A stretch of 51,257 nucleotides of DNA from Brevundimonas sp. UBA5713 (GCF_002419815.1 NZ_DIGV01000010.1:1-51257); one strand, 5' to 3'. Positions 24,174 to 33,395 are shown, numbered from the stretch's first letter. A program made the numbers and translations. The notes: generated by a model not told the origin, from the sequence alone.

Positions 24174-24607
24174 TAGGTGCCTGCCGTGATGGTCGGCTTG
24201 TCAGCCTGAACCAGCGTGACCGAGGCCGTAGCGTATTCACGCGCCGTACCCGTGAGCGAAAACTCGGTCAGGATGTACAGCCCGGCGGCTTGGAAGGCCC
24301 CCGCTACAAGAACGCGAACGTTGAAGGTCGTGCCCACGCGGTCCAGCCACGTCTTCAGCGAGGTCTTGTGGACCTTGCCTTCACCTGAAATGGTGCTGTC
24401 CTCAGCTTCCACGGTGCGCACCGTTTTGTCCGGCTTCGACGGATCGGTGCAATTTGGGATCGTCTGGTCCTTGGTCGAGGCCGACATGTTGAAACTGCGC
24501 GATCCGTTGATCATGCAGTCGTGAGCGAACACTTCAGGCGAAGCGCCGTCACCAATCTGGACGAGGATTTCCTCGCCCGAAACCGTCGAGACGTAAGTAT
24601 CCGGCAT
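24173..24607 (-). CDS. Major tail protein (tube)
   Basis: The 144-aa protein has the pattern of TP901-1/GTA-like major tail proteins: EEILVQIGDGASPEVFAHDC near the start, SASTKDQTIPNCTDPSKPD, and LTEFSLTGTAREYATASVTL with SVTLVQADKPTI at the C-terminus. It should form the hexameric rings of the tail tube. It lies downstream of the DUF3168-like gene and upstream of the chaperone. Confidence 0.92.
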   Translation of the reverse strand: MPDTYVSTVSGEEILVQIGDGASPEVFAHDCMINGSRSFNMSASTKDQTIPNCTDPSKPDKTVRTVEAEDSTISGEGKVHKTSLKTWLDRVGTTFNVRVLVAGAFQAAGLYILTEFSLTGTAREYATASVTLVQADKPTITAGT

Positions 24608-24677
24608 TGCGGATGCTCCTTCATTTTAGGGGTGGCCCGATGGATGCGGGCGGGGAGGACCGCTTGCGCGGGTTCTG

Positions 24678-25091
24678 TCAGGCCGCGGGGCGCAGCCAGT
24701 ACCGAAGGCTGATGATCGACCGGCTGGTCAGTCCATCGGCTTCGCGTTGGGTTCTGACGGTGCAGCGGTGGCGGTCAACCGTCCAGCCCGTCACGGATAG
24801 CTTTTGATCTAGAGCGGCGACCATCGCTGCGGTCAGGCGCTTCACTTCTGGAAAGCCAACAGCCATCGACCAGCAATCGACCTGCGCAGCGATCTCATAA
24901 ACCGTCCCGCAACCGTCATAGTCCGGAATGGTCTGCATCGGGCCGAAGGTGGCCATGGGATAGTCTGGCTTGTCAGGCGTGCGGTCGTAGAAACGGATCG
25001 CAGACCCAGAGCCGAGCAGGGCGGTAACCGCTGCGGATGTCTTGGCCGCAGCCAGCATGGCGGCCTGCAAAGGAAGTTGAGGGTCACTCAT
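24678..25091 (-). CDS. Tail completion / terminator protein (DUF3168)
   Basis: The 137-aa protein begins with the DUF3168 pattern PLQAAMLAAAKTSAAVTALL, then YPMATFGPMQTIPD and a late TVRTQREADGLTSRSIISLR. DUF3168 proteins cap the tail tube and connect it to the head. The start overlaps the HK97-gp10-like gene by 4 bases. Confidence 0.88.
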   Translation of the reverse strand: MSDPQLPLQAAMLAAAKTSAAVTALLGSGSAIRFYDRTPDKPDYPMATFGPMQTIPDYDGCGTVYEIAAQVDCWSMAVGFPEVKRLTAAMVAALDQKLSVTGWTVDRHRCTVRTQREADGLTSRSIISLRYWLRPAA

Positions 25092-25513
25092 TTGCCCTTG
25101 GCCTCCTTCTTCACCGCCCTCGACATGGCTGACTTGATCCGTCGCGCAGCGCCCGCTCGGCGCAGCCTGACGACCGGCCAGAAGAAGGGCTCTGCAGGAA
25201 CGATCTTGCCGCTCTTGGCGTCCTTGTGGCCCAACTCGACCGGTGGAGCCTTGGGCCTTCCTCTGGCGTCCTTGGCGTCTGCTATGACCACCATCGACAC
25301 GTCACCAAGGATGCCGTCCTCGGTGTAGATGTGATCGCGGATTTGCTCGCCGTTGTTCGGGTCGTCGTCGCGCGGAGCGATAGTAATCATCTCGGCGGCC
25401 ATAGCCTCTGCCTCGAAAAACACGCGCTGTCCGGTGGCCTTGCGAACTGCTGGCGACATGCGCTCAAACTTGCGCATCAGGCGCTCGATGTTTTCGATCT
25501 CACTAGCCATCAT
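25088..25513 (-). CDS. HK97 gp10-family head-tail joining protein
   Basis: The 141-aa protein has the typical opening IERLMRKFERMSPAVRKATG, an EAMAAEMITIAPRDD segment and GHKDAKSGKIVPAEPFFWP before a basic C-terminus rich in Lys and Arg. This is the usual HK97 gp10 arrangement with a PFFWP phrase. The protein lies at the neck. It overlaps both neighbours. Confidence 0.9.
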   Translation of the reverse strand: MMASEIENIERLMRKFERMSPAVRKATGQRVFFEAEAMAAEMITIAPRDDDPNNGEQIRDHIYTEDGILGDVSMVVIADAKDARGRPKAPPVELGHKDAKSGKIVPAEPFFWPVVRLRRAGAARRIKSAMSRAVKKEAKGK

Positions 25514-25862
25514 TCCCGCCCGAGACGGCCTGTATCAGCAGCCACTGGCGATTGCCGTCCATATCGCCAACGAAAGAAATGTTGAAGGTTCGGCTGCTAT
25601 CCCGAGCGTCCACTATGCGGTCGGTATGGGTGATGGTTCGGGTCTGGCTGTCAGAACGCACCCAGCAATCCCACTGAGCCTTGCCCGCTATACGTCCGGC
25701 TTGGGTTTGCTCTCCGCCGCGTGCGGGGAGCAGGCTGGCCCAGCGCTCTATGCCGAGGTCTTCCCAGCCGGTGACAGGGTTTCCGTATTCATCCGCGCCT
25801 TCTTGGCGGCGCTGAAACTTGACCCTGTCGCGCAGGTCGCCCGCGCCTTTAGGCTTTGGCAT
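25503..25862 (-). CDS. Head closure / head-tail adaptor protein (SPP1 gp16-like)
   Basis: The 119-aa protein shows the family opening GAGDLRDRVKFQRRQEGADE, then GNPVTGWEDLG, ERWASLLPARGGEQ, and the RTFNISFVGDMDGNRQWLLI end. Proteins of this family close the capsid after packaging. Its position between the gp6-like connector and the gp10-like protein is standard. Confidence 0.92.
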   Translation of the reverse strand: MPKPKGAGDLRDRVKFQRRQEGADEYGNPVTGWEDLGIERWASLLPARGGEQTQAGRIAGKAQWDCWVRSDSQTRTITHTDRIVDARDSSRTFNISFVGDMDGNRQWLLIQAVSGGNDG

Positions 25863-26025
25863 CGTCTCGCCTTGGCGTCGGGACCTTCACAGCCTTCTTC
25901 GCCGTGATGGCATCCTGTCCGCACTGATTGCGCACGGAACCAGACCAGCCGGCCTTATACGCAATGCAGGTCCGGGGAGCCTCTGGCGGCACCCAATCGA
26001 AGTCCTCTGTGAACCTTACATGCAT
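25849..26025 (-). CDS. Small phage protein of 58 aa between connector genes
   Basis: The ATG at 26025 follows AAGGAGCCC. The sequence (MHVRFTEDFDWVPPEAPRTC, IAYKAGWSGSVRNQCG) is characteristic of small proteins found between head-tail connector genes in alphaproteobacterial siphophages. The stop overlaps the head-closure gene by 14 nt. No function is known. Confidence 0.7.
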   Translation of the reverse strand: MHVRFTEDFDWVPPEAPRTCIAYKAGWSGSVRNQCGQDAITAKKAVKVPTPRRDDAKA

Positions 26026-26035
26026 GATGGGCTCC

Positions 26036-26362
26036 TTAAACTCGCAGCCAGCGATAGGGGGCAAGTAGCGCCTTGGCGGTTGCGCTGATCTGGATGGGCG
26101 ACGACACCGAACCGACTTGGCCGGTTTCGCGATATGCGTAGAGATCACCAAGCATCATGAGAGCAGCGGCTCGGAATGCGGCTGCAGGCCCTTCTCCGGC
26201 TGGCACTGTGGAGAGGTTGCAGTATTGCAGAACGTGCGACACCGCTGCGTCTGCGTAGGTTTCGATCAATGCGTCGTCGTCATCAAAGTCGACGCGCAGA
26301 TGCTGCTTGGCTTCTTCAAGGCTGAACAGCGGGCCGGTTTCGGTGACGACGACGTTGAGCAT
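26036..26362 (-). CDS. Head-tail connector protein (HK97 gp6-like)
   Basis: The 108-aa helical protein carries the gp6-family opening LFSLEEAKQHLRVDFDDDDA, then LIETYADAAVSHVLQYCN and RAAALMMLGDLYAYRE. Members form a ring below the portal. The gene follows the capsid and a small acidic gene, in the usual order. Confidence 0.93.
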   Translation of the reverse strand: MLNVVVTETGPLFSLEEAKQHLRVDFDDDDALIETYADAAVSHVLQYCNLSTVPAGEGPAAAFRAAALMMLGDLYAYRETGQVGSVSSPIQISATAKALLAPYRWLRV

Positions 26363-26365
26363 GGG

Positions 26366-26602
26366 TTAGTCCTTGCTCTCGACCTTGAGGCCGAGGTTCT
26401 TGGCGACGGCTTCGGCACCCGACAGAGTTGGGTCGTTGAAGTCGATACGGTTCTGCTCCTCCGAAGTGCCCTCGCGAGGATCAGCGTCCACAGCAGGCTC
26501 GTTCGGATCAACTTGCATGGGCTGGATCGGAGCGCCGGAAGGGGCGAACTCTTTGGCCGGGGCTGCCTTTGCCTCGGTCTTCTTTTCCTTGGTCTCGGTC
26601 AT
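26366..26602 (-). CDS. Small phage protein of 78 aa behind the capsid gene
   Basis: The ATG at 26602 is preceded by AAGGAGG and preferred to 26620. The N-terminal half is disordered (Lys/Glu/Ala/Pro-rich). The C-terminal part FNDPTLSGAEAVAKNLGLKV looks like a short folded helical element. It sits between the capsid and connector. No function is recognised. Confidence 0.65.
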   Translation of the reverse strand: MTETKEKKTEAKAAPAKEFAPSGAPIQPMQVDPNEPAVDADPREGTSEEQNRIDFNDPTLSGAEAVAKNLGLKVESKD

Positions 26603-26712
26603 GGTGGCCTCCTTAGCCATTGTGGGTTCCCGACTGGCCAGAAGGGGCGCGTCACGCCCACTCAGGAAAGCCGGGACCGGAGTGAACCGGCCCCGTCAGT
26701 CTGTCGCCGCTG

Positions 26713-27963
26713 TTAGGAAGCAGCAGCTACCTTCAGAGCGCGCATGGGCTCAGGGTTGTAGACCCCGCCGCCGACGCGCTTGGTGGTGTAGAAGTGGACG
26801 AAAGGCTTGTTGGTGTACGGGTCGCGCAGAACGCGAATGCCCACACGATCAACCACCAGATAGGTGGCTTCCATGTCGCCATACAAAGCGGCGATGGAGT
26901 TAGCCGCCACTGCGGGCATGTCCGGCACTTCGACGATGGTTTCGCCCGCCAGAGTGGCCGGTTGACCAGCGGCGTACGACGGCTGCCACAGGTAGTTGCC
27001 TTGGCCGTCCTTCAGCTTGCGCATCGCGGCTTGCGAGCCACGGTTGGTGTAGAGCTTCGCGTTGGCGCGGAACTCGCTCGGCAGGCTGTAGAACAGGTCA
27101 ATGAAGCCATCGGCGGTCAGGTTCGACGCGTGGCCGCCGTTGACGGTTTGGATGGCACCCCACGGGTGGCGGGCAGCGTTAGCAGCACCTTCCACATAGG
27201 TTAGGATGCCGTGAGGCTTGTTCACGCCGTCGCCCGATAGGAAGGCAATACCTTCTTGGCGAGCAAACTCGGTTTGAACCTCGTCAGCCAGCCATGCTTC
27301 CAGATCGATGGCAGCGTCATCCAGCAGTTGTTGCGAGATGGCAGGGTTTGCGTAGATCTCGCCCAGCGGGAAGTCGAGCGAAGCGATCTGCGGGGTGCTG
27401 GTGGCCGGACGTGCAGCCACTTCACCGACCCAGCCGCTACCAACCGCGCGGTCAGTGAACAGCTTCTTGAAGCCGTTGGTGGTGATCGAGATAACGCGAG
27501 CGTTCGCACGGATCGGCGAAACCTGCTTCATCTTACCGGTGATGGTGCGATCCCATTCGACCGGAGCAAGGAAGCCGCCATCGGCATCAGTGCCCTTGGT
27601 CATGGCGGCCTGAACGTCGGCACCGGCATTGTCGCCCTTGCGCATGTGGGCCTTAAAGGCGTTCACGTACTCAGGGTCGCCTTGCAGATCGCCAATCACG
27701 GCACCGCCGTTGGCATTCGCGGCGATCTTGGCATTCAGATCGTCAATGGCCGACTGGTAGTTGTCGATGGCCGAGTTGATCTTTTCCAGCTTCTCGTTGA
27801 CGAGGCCGTCTTCAGCCTTGGCCTTCAGCTTTTCGTCGTTCGTCTTCTTGAACTCTTCGAAGGCAGCTTGAACCTGAGCGATCATGGCCTTCGCATCGGT
27901 GGCGTCAGCACGCACAGTGCCACACAGGGCGCGCGGAGCGGCCCCGTTTTGATAGTCTTGCAT
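26713..27963 (-). CDS. Major capsid protein, HK97 fold
   Basis: The 416-aa protein has an N-terminal coiled-coil scaffold (delta) domain at residues 25-95, removed by the adjacent protease in this phage type. The HK97-type core follows: FLAPVEWDRTITGKMKQVSP, IRANARVISITTNG, NPAISQQLLDDAAIDLEAWL, GDGVNKPHGILTY, and C-terminal DPYTNKPFVHFYTTKRVGGG. The order protease-capsid matches HK97. Confidence 0.97.
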   Translation of the reverse strand: MQDYQNGAAPRALCGTVRADATDAKAMIAQVQAAFEEFKKTNDEKLKAKAEDGLVNEKLEKINSAIDNYQSAIDDLNAKIAANANGGAVIGDLQGDPEYVNAFKAHMRKGDNAGADVQAAMTKGTDADGGFLAPVEWDRTITGKMKQVSPIRANARVISITTNGFKKLFTDRAVGSGWVGEVAARPATSTPQIASLDFPLGEIYANPAISQQLLDDAAIDLEAWLADEVQTEFARQEGIAFLSGDGVNKPHGILTYVEGAANAARHPWGAIQTVNGGHASNLTADGFIDLFYSLPSEFRANAKLYTNRGSQAAMRKLKDGQGNYLWQPSYAAGQPATLAGETIVEVPDMPAVAANSIAALYGDMEATYLVVDRVGIRVLRDPYTNKPFVHFYTTKRVGGGVYNPEPMRALKVAAAS

Positions 27964-27981
27964 GTGATTTTCTCCTGCGCT

Positions 27982-28866
27982 CTAGGCGCTGATGGTTTTG
28001 AGAAGTCCGGCAAGTGCGCCGGCCAGTTCAGGGTCAGCACCAGCGCCTGGCGTGGTGTCGGCATCAGAGGCAGCGCCTGGCGTGCCTTTGATCTTGTTGA
28101 TGCGGTCGCGCGCTTGAGTGCGCGTTAGACCAGCAGAAACCAGTTGGAGCTCCATGGCTCGGAGCTCGTTGACGCGGCGATCTTCGGCCTTAGCCTTATC
28201 GTCGGTCGTGATCTTGTCGGCGGAGAGTAGGGCGTCGGCAAACCCGTGCTCGATCGCTTGCGAACCTGACATGAAGGTCTCGGCATCCATCCACTTCGCG
28301 ATGTCGTTAGCTTTCTGGCCCGAGCGGGCCGCATAGACATCGACCATGGCTGCGTCGAACGGTTCGAGGAAATCAGCCGTCTCGCGCATGTCGTGACGGT
28401 TGCCCATCGCGAGGACCCAGCAATTATGGATCATCAGGAAGGATGCTGCGCCGATTTCGATAGTATCACCGGCCATGGCGATGATGGATGCTGCGGATGC
28501 CGCCATACCCATCACTTTGACCGTCACGTCGTACGGGTGCTCGCGCAGGACGTTGTAGATGGCGATGCCTTCGAACATGTCGCCACCGGGCGAATTGATC
28601 TGAACCTCGACCGGCCCCGCAATGGCGCGGAGTTGGCTGGCCACCTTCTTTGCAGTGACACCGCCGCCAGTCCAAAAGTCCTCGCCGATGATGTCGAACA
28701 TCGTGATGACGTTATCGCCGCGCTCTAAGGCCCTCACGCCAGCCGCGTCATCCGACCACTTGTCGAACACTTGCGGCTTGGTGAAAGCGTGCACGTCTCG
28801 CGTTGCCGGTTGGGGCATGGCTCCGGGACGCGCTTTGGCGAACACCCGCAAATTACTCTGGCGCAT
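27982..28866 (-). CDS. Head maturation protease (ClpP/S49-like prohead protease)
   Basis: The ATG at 28866 has an AAGGAGG site, giving 294 aa. The serine-protease core of ClpP type is clear: INSPGGDMFEGIAIYNVLRE, catalytic Ser in GMAASAASIIAMAGD, catalytic His in FLMIHNCW, and a following acidic residue region. The C-terminal part is disordered. It should cleave the capsid delta domain. It overlaps the portal stop by 14 nt. Confidence 0.95.
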   Translation of the reverse strand: MRQSNLRVFAKARPGAMPQPATRDVHAFTKPQVFDKWSDDAAGVRALERGDNVITMFDIIGEDFWTGGGVTAKKVASQLRAIAGPVEVQINSPGGDMFEGIAIYNVLREHPYDVTVKVMGMAASAASIIAMAGDTIEIGAASFLMIHNCWVLAMGNRHDMRETADFLEPFDAAMVDVYAARSGQKANDIAKWMDAETFMSGSQAIEHGFADALLSADKITTDDKAKAEDRRVNELRAMELQLVSAGLTRTQARDRINKIKGTPGAASDADTTPGAGADPELAGALAGLLKTISA

Positions 28867-30121
28867 CTTCGCCTCCTTGTGGTGTGGGCTGTGCCGAGCC
28901 TTGGCTGAGAACATCGCCGCCTTCTTTGTCCGGCATGTCGTTCAGTCGGCGCACTTCGTTCTGGGTCATCCATGCGGGCTGACCTCCCGCGCCAAGAGCC
29001 TTGGCGAAGAAGTCGCCCTGATCCTTCGTTGACCCACGCAGCAGAGCATTGGGATTGAACTTGACCGAGAACCGGTCCTTTTCAGTTCCGACCAACAGAG
29101 AGCGCTCTGCCGCCTGCTGCCATGCCTCAAACCACGGACCCAAGGCGTACTGCACGAAGAACTGGCCCAGCGCCTGAATGCCGGACCCCCAGCTGGTCTC
29201 GTCGACCATCAACAGCGGGCGGGGGACGCCGGTCACGCGGGCGATCTCTTCGACTTGCATCCGTCGAAGCTCGGTGAGCTGGGCGTCCTTGGCGTTGTTG
29301 GCCAAGTTCTCCCATTTCATGCCCTCTTCGAGGATCAGGTTCTTACCGGCGTTAGCAGCGCCTTCCTTCTCCGCCAAGCTGGCTTTCAGCCGTTCAAAGG
29401 CAGGATCGGAGAGCTTGCCCGGGTGGGTCAAAGCTCCGCCGATAAATGAGCCGTTGCGGAACAGACGGCCTGCCGCCAATTCCGCGCTCAGCGCCAATCC
29501 AATGGCGTCCCGTGCCTGCTTAACGAGCGACAGCCCGTTGATGCCATCCAATGACAGGCCGCGTAGGTGAAACACCTCGTCAGCGCGAAGGACGCGTGCA
29601 CCGCCCTTGGGTGGCGAATATTTATAGCTAAGCGACCAGTCGTCATTCTGGATGGGCGTTACCCAGTCGGGGTTCAGTGGAACCAGCCGCACGATGTCGT
29701 CGCGACCTGTGCGAAGCTGGCGCGAACGGATAATCAGCGCGTAGGCGTTACCCTTCACTAGTGCCCGCAGCTGCATGAGAGAGCGGAAGTCGAACGCCGT
29801 CTGCCAGTTATTCGGCTCGCGATGAAGGATGCGGAAGAGCGGGTGATCCGCTTTCTCCTTTGTCTCCTCGTCAATGACGTGGAGCGGGAGCATCCCAATA
29901 GCGTAGCTAATCAGGCTCACCGCACGGAACATCGCCGGGTTCCGAAGAGCCGTTTCAGTGTTGACGGTCGCGCCAGACGCAGCCTCAAAGCCGTCGCGCA
30001 GAAACTCGGCCACCAACGGGTCGTTCAGTGAATAGAACACGCAACCGTCACCGACGTCGGCTCGCGGGGCTGGCTGGCTGGAGGGTTTGGCTCCGAAGGG
30101 CCAGAGACGTGAGAAATCCAT
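28853..30121 (-). CDS. Portal protein, HK97 family
   Basis: The 422-aa protein shows the portal core: NPAMFRAVSLISYAIGMLPL, VKGNAYALIIRS, LVPLNPDWV, DEVFHLRGLSLDGINGLS, EEIARVTGVPRPLLM and FVQYALGPWFEAWQQ. It forms the dodecameric vertex for DNA passage. It lies between terminase and maturation protease. Confidence 0.97.
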   Translation of the reverse strand: MDFSRLWPFGAKPSSQPAPRADVGDGCVFYSLNDPLVAEFLRDGFEAASGATVNTETALRNPAMFRAVSLISYAIGMLPLHVIDEETKEKADHPLFRILHREPNNWQTAFDFRSLMQLRALVKGNAYALIIRSRQLRTGRDDIVRLVPLNPDWVTPIQNDDWSLSYKYSPPKGGARVLRADEVFHLRGLSLDGINGLSLVKQARDAIGLALSAELAAGRLFRNGSFIGGALTHPGKLSDPAFERLKASLAEKEGAANAGKNLILEEGMKWENLANNAKDAQLTELRRMQVEEIARVTGVPRPLLMVDETSWGSGIQALGQFFVQYALGPWFEAWQQAAERSLLVGTEKDRFSVKFNPNALLRGSTKDQGDFFAKALGAGGQPAWMTQNEVRRLNDMPDKEGGDVLSQGSAQPTPQGGEDAPE

Positions 30122-30131
30122 TCTGCCCCTT

Positions 30132-31688
30132 TCAGATCATCCGGATGCCGCGGGCCTCGTAAACCGAAGCTTCATCTTCCACTTGGCGCTCGCGAGCCTT
30201 CAGGCCCACGGCCATGCACAAAGCCACTGCGCCGTCGATGCGGAACCGAGCCTTCTGCTTGTCCAGCTTGCGGCCTCCGGTGGCGTCGTTCGTCGCTACC
30301 GCGTTGGCCATATTCCATGTCAGCACCGGATTGCCCGGATGCACCAATGTCTCGTCCAGGACTTCCATTTCCAGCGCATCAATCGCCGGGGTCATGTCCC
30401 TATATCCTTGGCCCCACGGCACCAGCCGTAAGCCGTCCGACTTGTCGCCGTCCTTGTGCGCAGCCAGCCCGATAGCGTCGAACTCGCGCAGCAGATGGTC
30501 GATCTGCCAGCGGTCGTAAGCCATGCCTCGGACCTCGTAACGCTCGCAAAGCTCTGCGATGCGTTCGGCCACCAAGCGCGGCGAAATGATCCTGCCCGGG
30601 GCTGCTTCGATCCATCCTTCGTTGACCCACTGGCGATAAGGCACGCGGTCTGCGCGTTCTTGATCCTCCAGCAAATCCTCGGGTTTCCAGAACCACGACT
30701 GAACGCGGCTTGCACCTTCCGCCGATACACCCACCAAGGCCGTAAGGTCGGTTTTGGCCGATAGGTCGAGTGCCAGATATATCGGCTCGCCGTCTTCCAA
30801 GGCCGCGTCACCAGCGCGACCCAGCCAATCGTCCCGTCCGATCAGCGGCGAGTTCATGTTGACCCGTTGGTTCAGCACCAACACGCGGAACGTGTTCTGC
30901 GCCGAGGGCATACGCTTGGCCTTTTTGGCCTGTTCCTCAAGGTCTTTGCGGCTACGGAACAGTCCGAGCGCAGGGTTTGACGCCAGCCACGCCGCCTCGT
31001 CCAACACATCGCAGCCTTCAGGCGCGGTATATACGTGACAGACAATGTGCGGGTCTTGGCTGGCCTTCGCGTCGTCAATCCAGATTGAGAACAGGTCGCC
31101 GTCTGAGGGAGCCTGCGTTGAAATCGCAATCAGCAGCGGGTCTTCGTGAGCGCCCTGTGCAGTTGTGATTGCGTCCACGAAATCATCTTGCGGGCCTTTG
31201 ACCTGACCCACCTCGTCCAGAATAGCGAGAACGGGCGAAAGGCCGTGCGCTGTAGTGCCGTCCGCCGCGATTGCGCGATACTCGACGTTGAGCGCCAAGC
31301 CGATAAGCGACTTACCCGAAGGCACAATCCGCACCAACTGGCTCAATTCTGGCGAAAGCTGCACCATCTTGGCAGCCAGCTTGAAAACCAGAGCCGCCTG
31401 ATCCCGCGACCGAGCGCCCGAAACAATCTGGCTATTTAGCCGCGCCTCCGGTCCCGCGATGTGGGCTAGAAGCAAACAGGCAATCAAAGCCGACTTGCCG
31501 TTTTTCCGACCTATCGAGAGGTAGGCTTCCTTTGTGCCTTTGGGGTTGTCGTAAACCTCTAGGATGAACTTCTTCTGGAAGCCAGCCAGAACAATCGGCT
31601 GGCCGACCTTTGCGCCTTCTGGCACCCGCAGATAGCGGTGAATGAACTCTATGACGCGCTCGCCTCGCGTCGGGGTTTTACGCGCCAT
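30132..31688 (-). CDS. Terminase large subunit
   Basis: The 518-aa protein has the packaging-ATPase Walker A-like motif at about residues 58-66 (SIGRKNGKS), Walker B with D158/E159 in SPVLAILDEVGQV, and a C-terminal nuclease region opening PIYLALDLSAKTDLTALVG. Such proteins translocate and cut concatemeric DNA at the portal. It starts at the base where the small subunit stops (overlap of 1 nt). Confidence 0.97.
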   Translation of the reverse strand: MARKTPTRGERVIEFIHRYLRVPEGAKVGQPIVLAGFQKKFILEVYDNPKGTKEAYLSIGRKNGKSALIACLLLAHIAGPEARLNSQIVSGARSRDQAALVFKLAAKMVQLSPELSQLVRIVPSGKSLIGLALNVEYRAIAADGTTAHGLSPVLAILDEVGQVKGPQDDFVDAITTAQGAHEDPLLIAISTQAPSDGDLFSIWIDDAKASQDPHIVCHVYTAPEGCDVLDEAAWLASNPALGLFRSRKDLEEQAKKAKRMPSAQNTFRVLVLNQRVNMNSPLIGRDDWLGRAGDAALEDGEPIYLALDLSAKTDLTALVGVSAEGASRVQSWFWKPEDLLEDQERADRVPYRQWVNEGWIEAAPGRIISPRLVAERIAELCERYEVRGMAYDRWQIDHLLREFDAIGLAAHKDGDKSDGLRLVPWGQGYRDMTPAIDALEMEVLDETLVHPGNPVLTWNMANAVATNDATGGRKLDKQKARFRIDGAVALCMAVGLKARERQVEDEASVYEARGIRMI

Positions 31689-32161
31689 TAGTTGACTGAA
31701 GGACGAGCCAGTAAGTCGTCACCCTCAAGAGGATTGTCGCCCTCGACGCTTCGAGCGTGAGCGCGGCGCTTTCCAACGTCTCTTGCCTCGCCTGCGGCGC
31801 GGCCATGAATGCTCAACGACTGGCGGGCCGATTTGATCTGCGCGTGCAGACCATGAACCACAGCCACCCGAGGGTTTGCATAGACCTTGCCGTCGCTCGG
31901 CACGATTACCTCGCCCTCCTTGCGGAGCTTGGCGCGGTTCGTAACCAGTTGCGCCATCGCGTTTGCTAGGTCCGAAACATAGGCCAGATCGTGGTCAGTC
32001 CATTCCGATTTAGCCCGCGCCTTCATGATGTCGTTCCAGAAGGGCAGGGCGTCATCATCAAGCGGAGCGTGCGCCGGAGGCAGCAGTTCCTTTGTTGCGG
32101 CGGCCATGACCTTCACGGCTTGCGTTGCGCTGTCGATGCGAGCCTTGCGTGCTTTAGTCAT
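31688..32161 (-). CDS. Terminase small subunit (P27-like), probable
   Basis: The start at 32161 follows GAGGGCCG and gives 157 aa. The protein has a helical core (ALPFWNDIMKARAKSEWTDH, DLAYVSDLANAMAQLVTNRA) and a C-terminal basic stretch ending with Leu/Asp-rich residues. The position just before the large subunit and the length fit a small terminase of the P27 type. It should recognise the packaging site. Confidence 0.82.
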   Translation of the reverse strand: MTKARKARIDSATQAVKVMAAATKELLPPAHAPLDDDALPFWNDIMKARAKSEWTDHDLAYVSDLANAMAQLVTNRAKLRKEGEVIVPSDGKVYANPRVAVVHGLHAQIKSARQSLSIHGRAAGEARDVGKRRAHARSVEGDNPLEGDDLLARPSVN

Positions 32162-32262
32162 CGGCCCTCCGCGCGCGCGAGAAAACTGTATTAGCGTTGA
32201 CGAAGTGTGGGGGCCGCCGGTGTCCAAGGCGAAGGCTCCAGAGTTTTAACCGCCCCCTCCCA

Positions 32263-33123
32263 TCAGGAGCAGACCACCACATCGCCCTGTCTGGGCTGAT
32301 ACTGCGACCACCAACGTCTGACGATGCGCTCTGCCTCATGGCTGCGCCTATCGCCCGCCTGTCTATCCGTCCTTATGCGCCTGATGCATTCCTGCTCGGG
32401 GGTAGCCAGCACCACCACGTCGCAGCCAAGGGTGTCAGCCCACCACTGTCTGTACGGTGCCTTGGGCTCGGTGAGGATGATCCAAGCGTGTGGCCACTTG
32501 CCCTTCGCCTTAGCCCACATCAGGTCAGCTATCTGTTCATTGCGCTGCCTTAGCACGTCGCCGATCTGCTCGCTGGTCAGGTCAATCGCCCTTACGTCAC
32601 CAGGCTTGCCGAACAGGCTGGCCGCTATGGTGTCGAAGCAGATGATCCTGTCGTGCTCGGCTGCCTGTTGTCTCACATATGTGGACTTGCCCGAGGCCGG
32701 AGGACCGCACACCAGCGTGGTTGGCACATGCACCTTGCGGAACCATGTCGGGTGTGTCTTGGCCGTGCCTATAGGCTGGGTTGCGTTGAGGCTTCCCATG
32801 TTGGCCGGATGCTGTGCGTCGGTCGGCCAACCATCCGCGCCTACCGCGAACGAGTAGCCTGCCTTCTCTTGCCTTTGCTCTGTCTGGTCGTGGCATGGAG
32901 CGCACAGGGAAGAGAAGGGGCCAGCAAAGAAACCATCAGGTGTGGCCTTGCTGTCCTTGTCCTTGTGGTTGCAGACCGTGGCCGCAGTTATGAGCCCGCG
33001 CTCTAGGCAGGTCTCGCATAGTGGGTGTTCCGCAAGCTGTGCGGATCGGGTCTGCTTCCATCGCGCTGTGCTGTAGAGGCGTCGGTACTGTTGCGCCTCT
33101 AGGCTGCGATAGTCGCGGGCCAT
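32263..33123 (-). CDS. HNH endonuclease fused to a P-loop kinase-like domain
   Basis: The 286-aa protein has two domains. Residues 15-90 form an HNH nuclease with zinc pairs C36/C39 and C74/C77, and catalytic N52-H53 and H78 (CNHKDKDS and CAPCHDQ). Residues 130-286 are a P-loop domain with Walker A GPPASGKST (140-148), a FDTIAAS strand and an Arg-rich lid (RRIRTDRQAGDRR), like small nucleotide or polynucleotide kinases. HNH proteins beside terminase take part in cos cleavage in HK97-like phages. The fused kinase-like part is unusual. It is the first protein gene after the structured leader of the late operon. Confidence 0.88.
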   Translation of the reverse strand: MARDYRSLEAQQYRRLYSTARWKQTRSAQLAEHPLCETCLERGLITAATVCNHKDKDSKATPDGFFAGPFSSLCAPCHDQTEQRQEKAGYSFAVGADGWPTDAQHPANMGSLNATQPIGTAKTHPTWFRKVHVPTTLVCGPPASGKSTYVRQQAAEHDRIICFDTIAASLFGKPGDVRAIDLTSEQIGDVLRQRNEQIADLMWAKAKGKWPHAWIILTEPKAPYRQWWADTLGCDVVVLATPEQECIRRIRTDRQAGDRRSHEAERIVRRWWSQYQPRQGDVVVCS

Positions 33124-33266
33124 TGATCTCTCCGAGTGTCCCAGCCTTACGCGCTAAATGAACCGTCTCCGGCCTGCGGGACGCGTTGCCTAAGATTTAC
33201 AATGTAAGGGCACTTTGGGTGACCATGGCATCACAATAAAAGTGGCGCGAGAACGGGCTTAGCGTG

Positions 33267-33294
33267 GATTTATGCCTGCCCGTATTTGGATCAA
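33267..33294 (-). promoter_or_regulatory. Weak candidate promoter for HNH/terminase genes
   Basis: On the minus strand TTGATC (33289-33294) and TAAATC (33267-33272) are 16 bp apart in an otherwise AT-rich block of the 270-bp gap (33124-33395) upstream of the HNH gene. The gap has no recognisable gene. The match is only approximate, so this could be background. Confidence 0.25.
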
Positions 33295-33395
33295 AAGCTT
33301 TGGTATAAAATATTCTTGCGGTTTTGTCTCACTGGCGCTAACTCAGTTCTACACATGACCGTTTGGATTGAATTCCATTCGAGACATGGAGGGGG

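Noticed and set aside
32162..32262. cos site between HNH and small terminase
   Set aside because: The location would be suitable, but no recognisable cos motif or inverted repeat could be fixed by eye.
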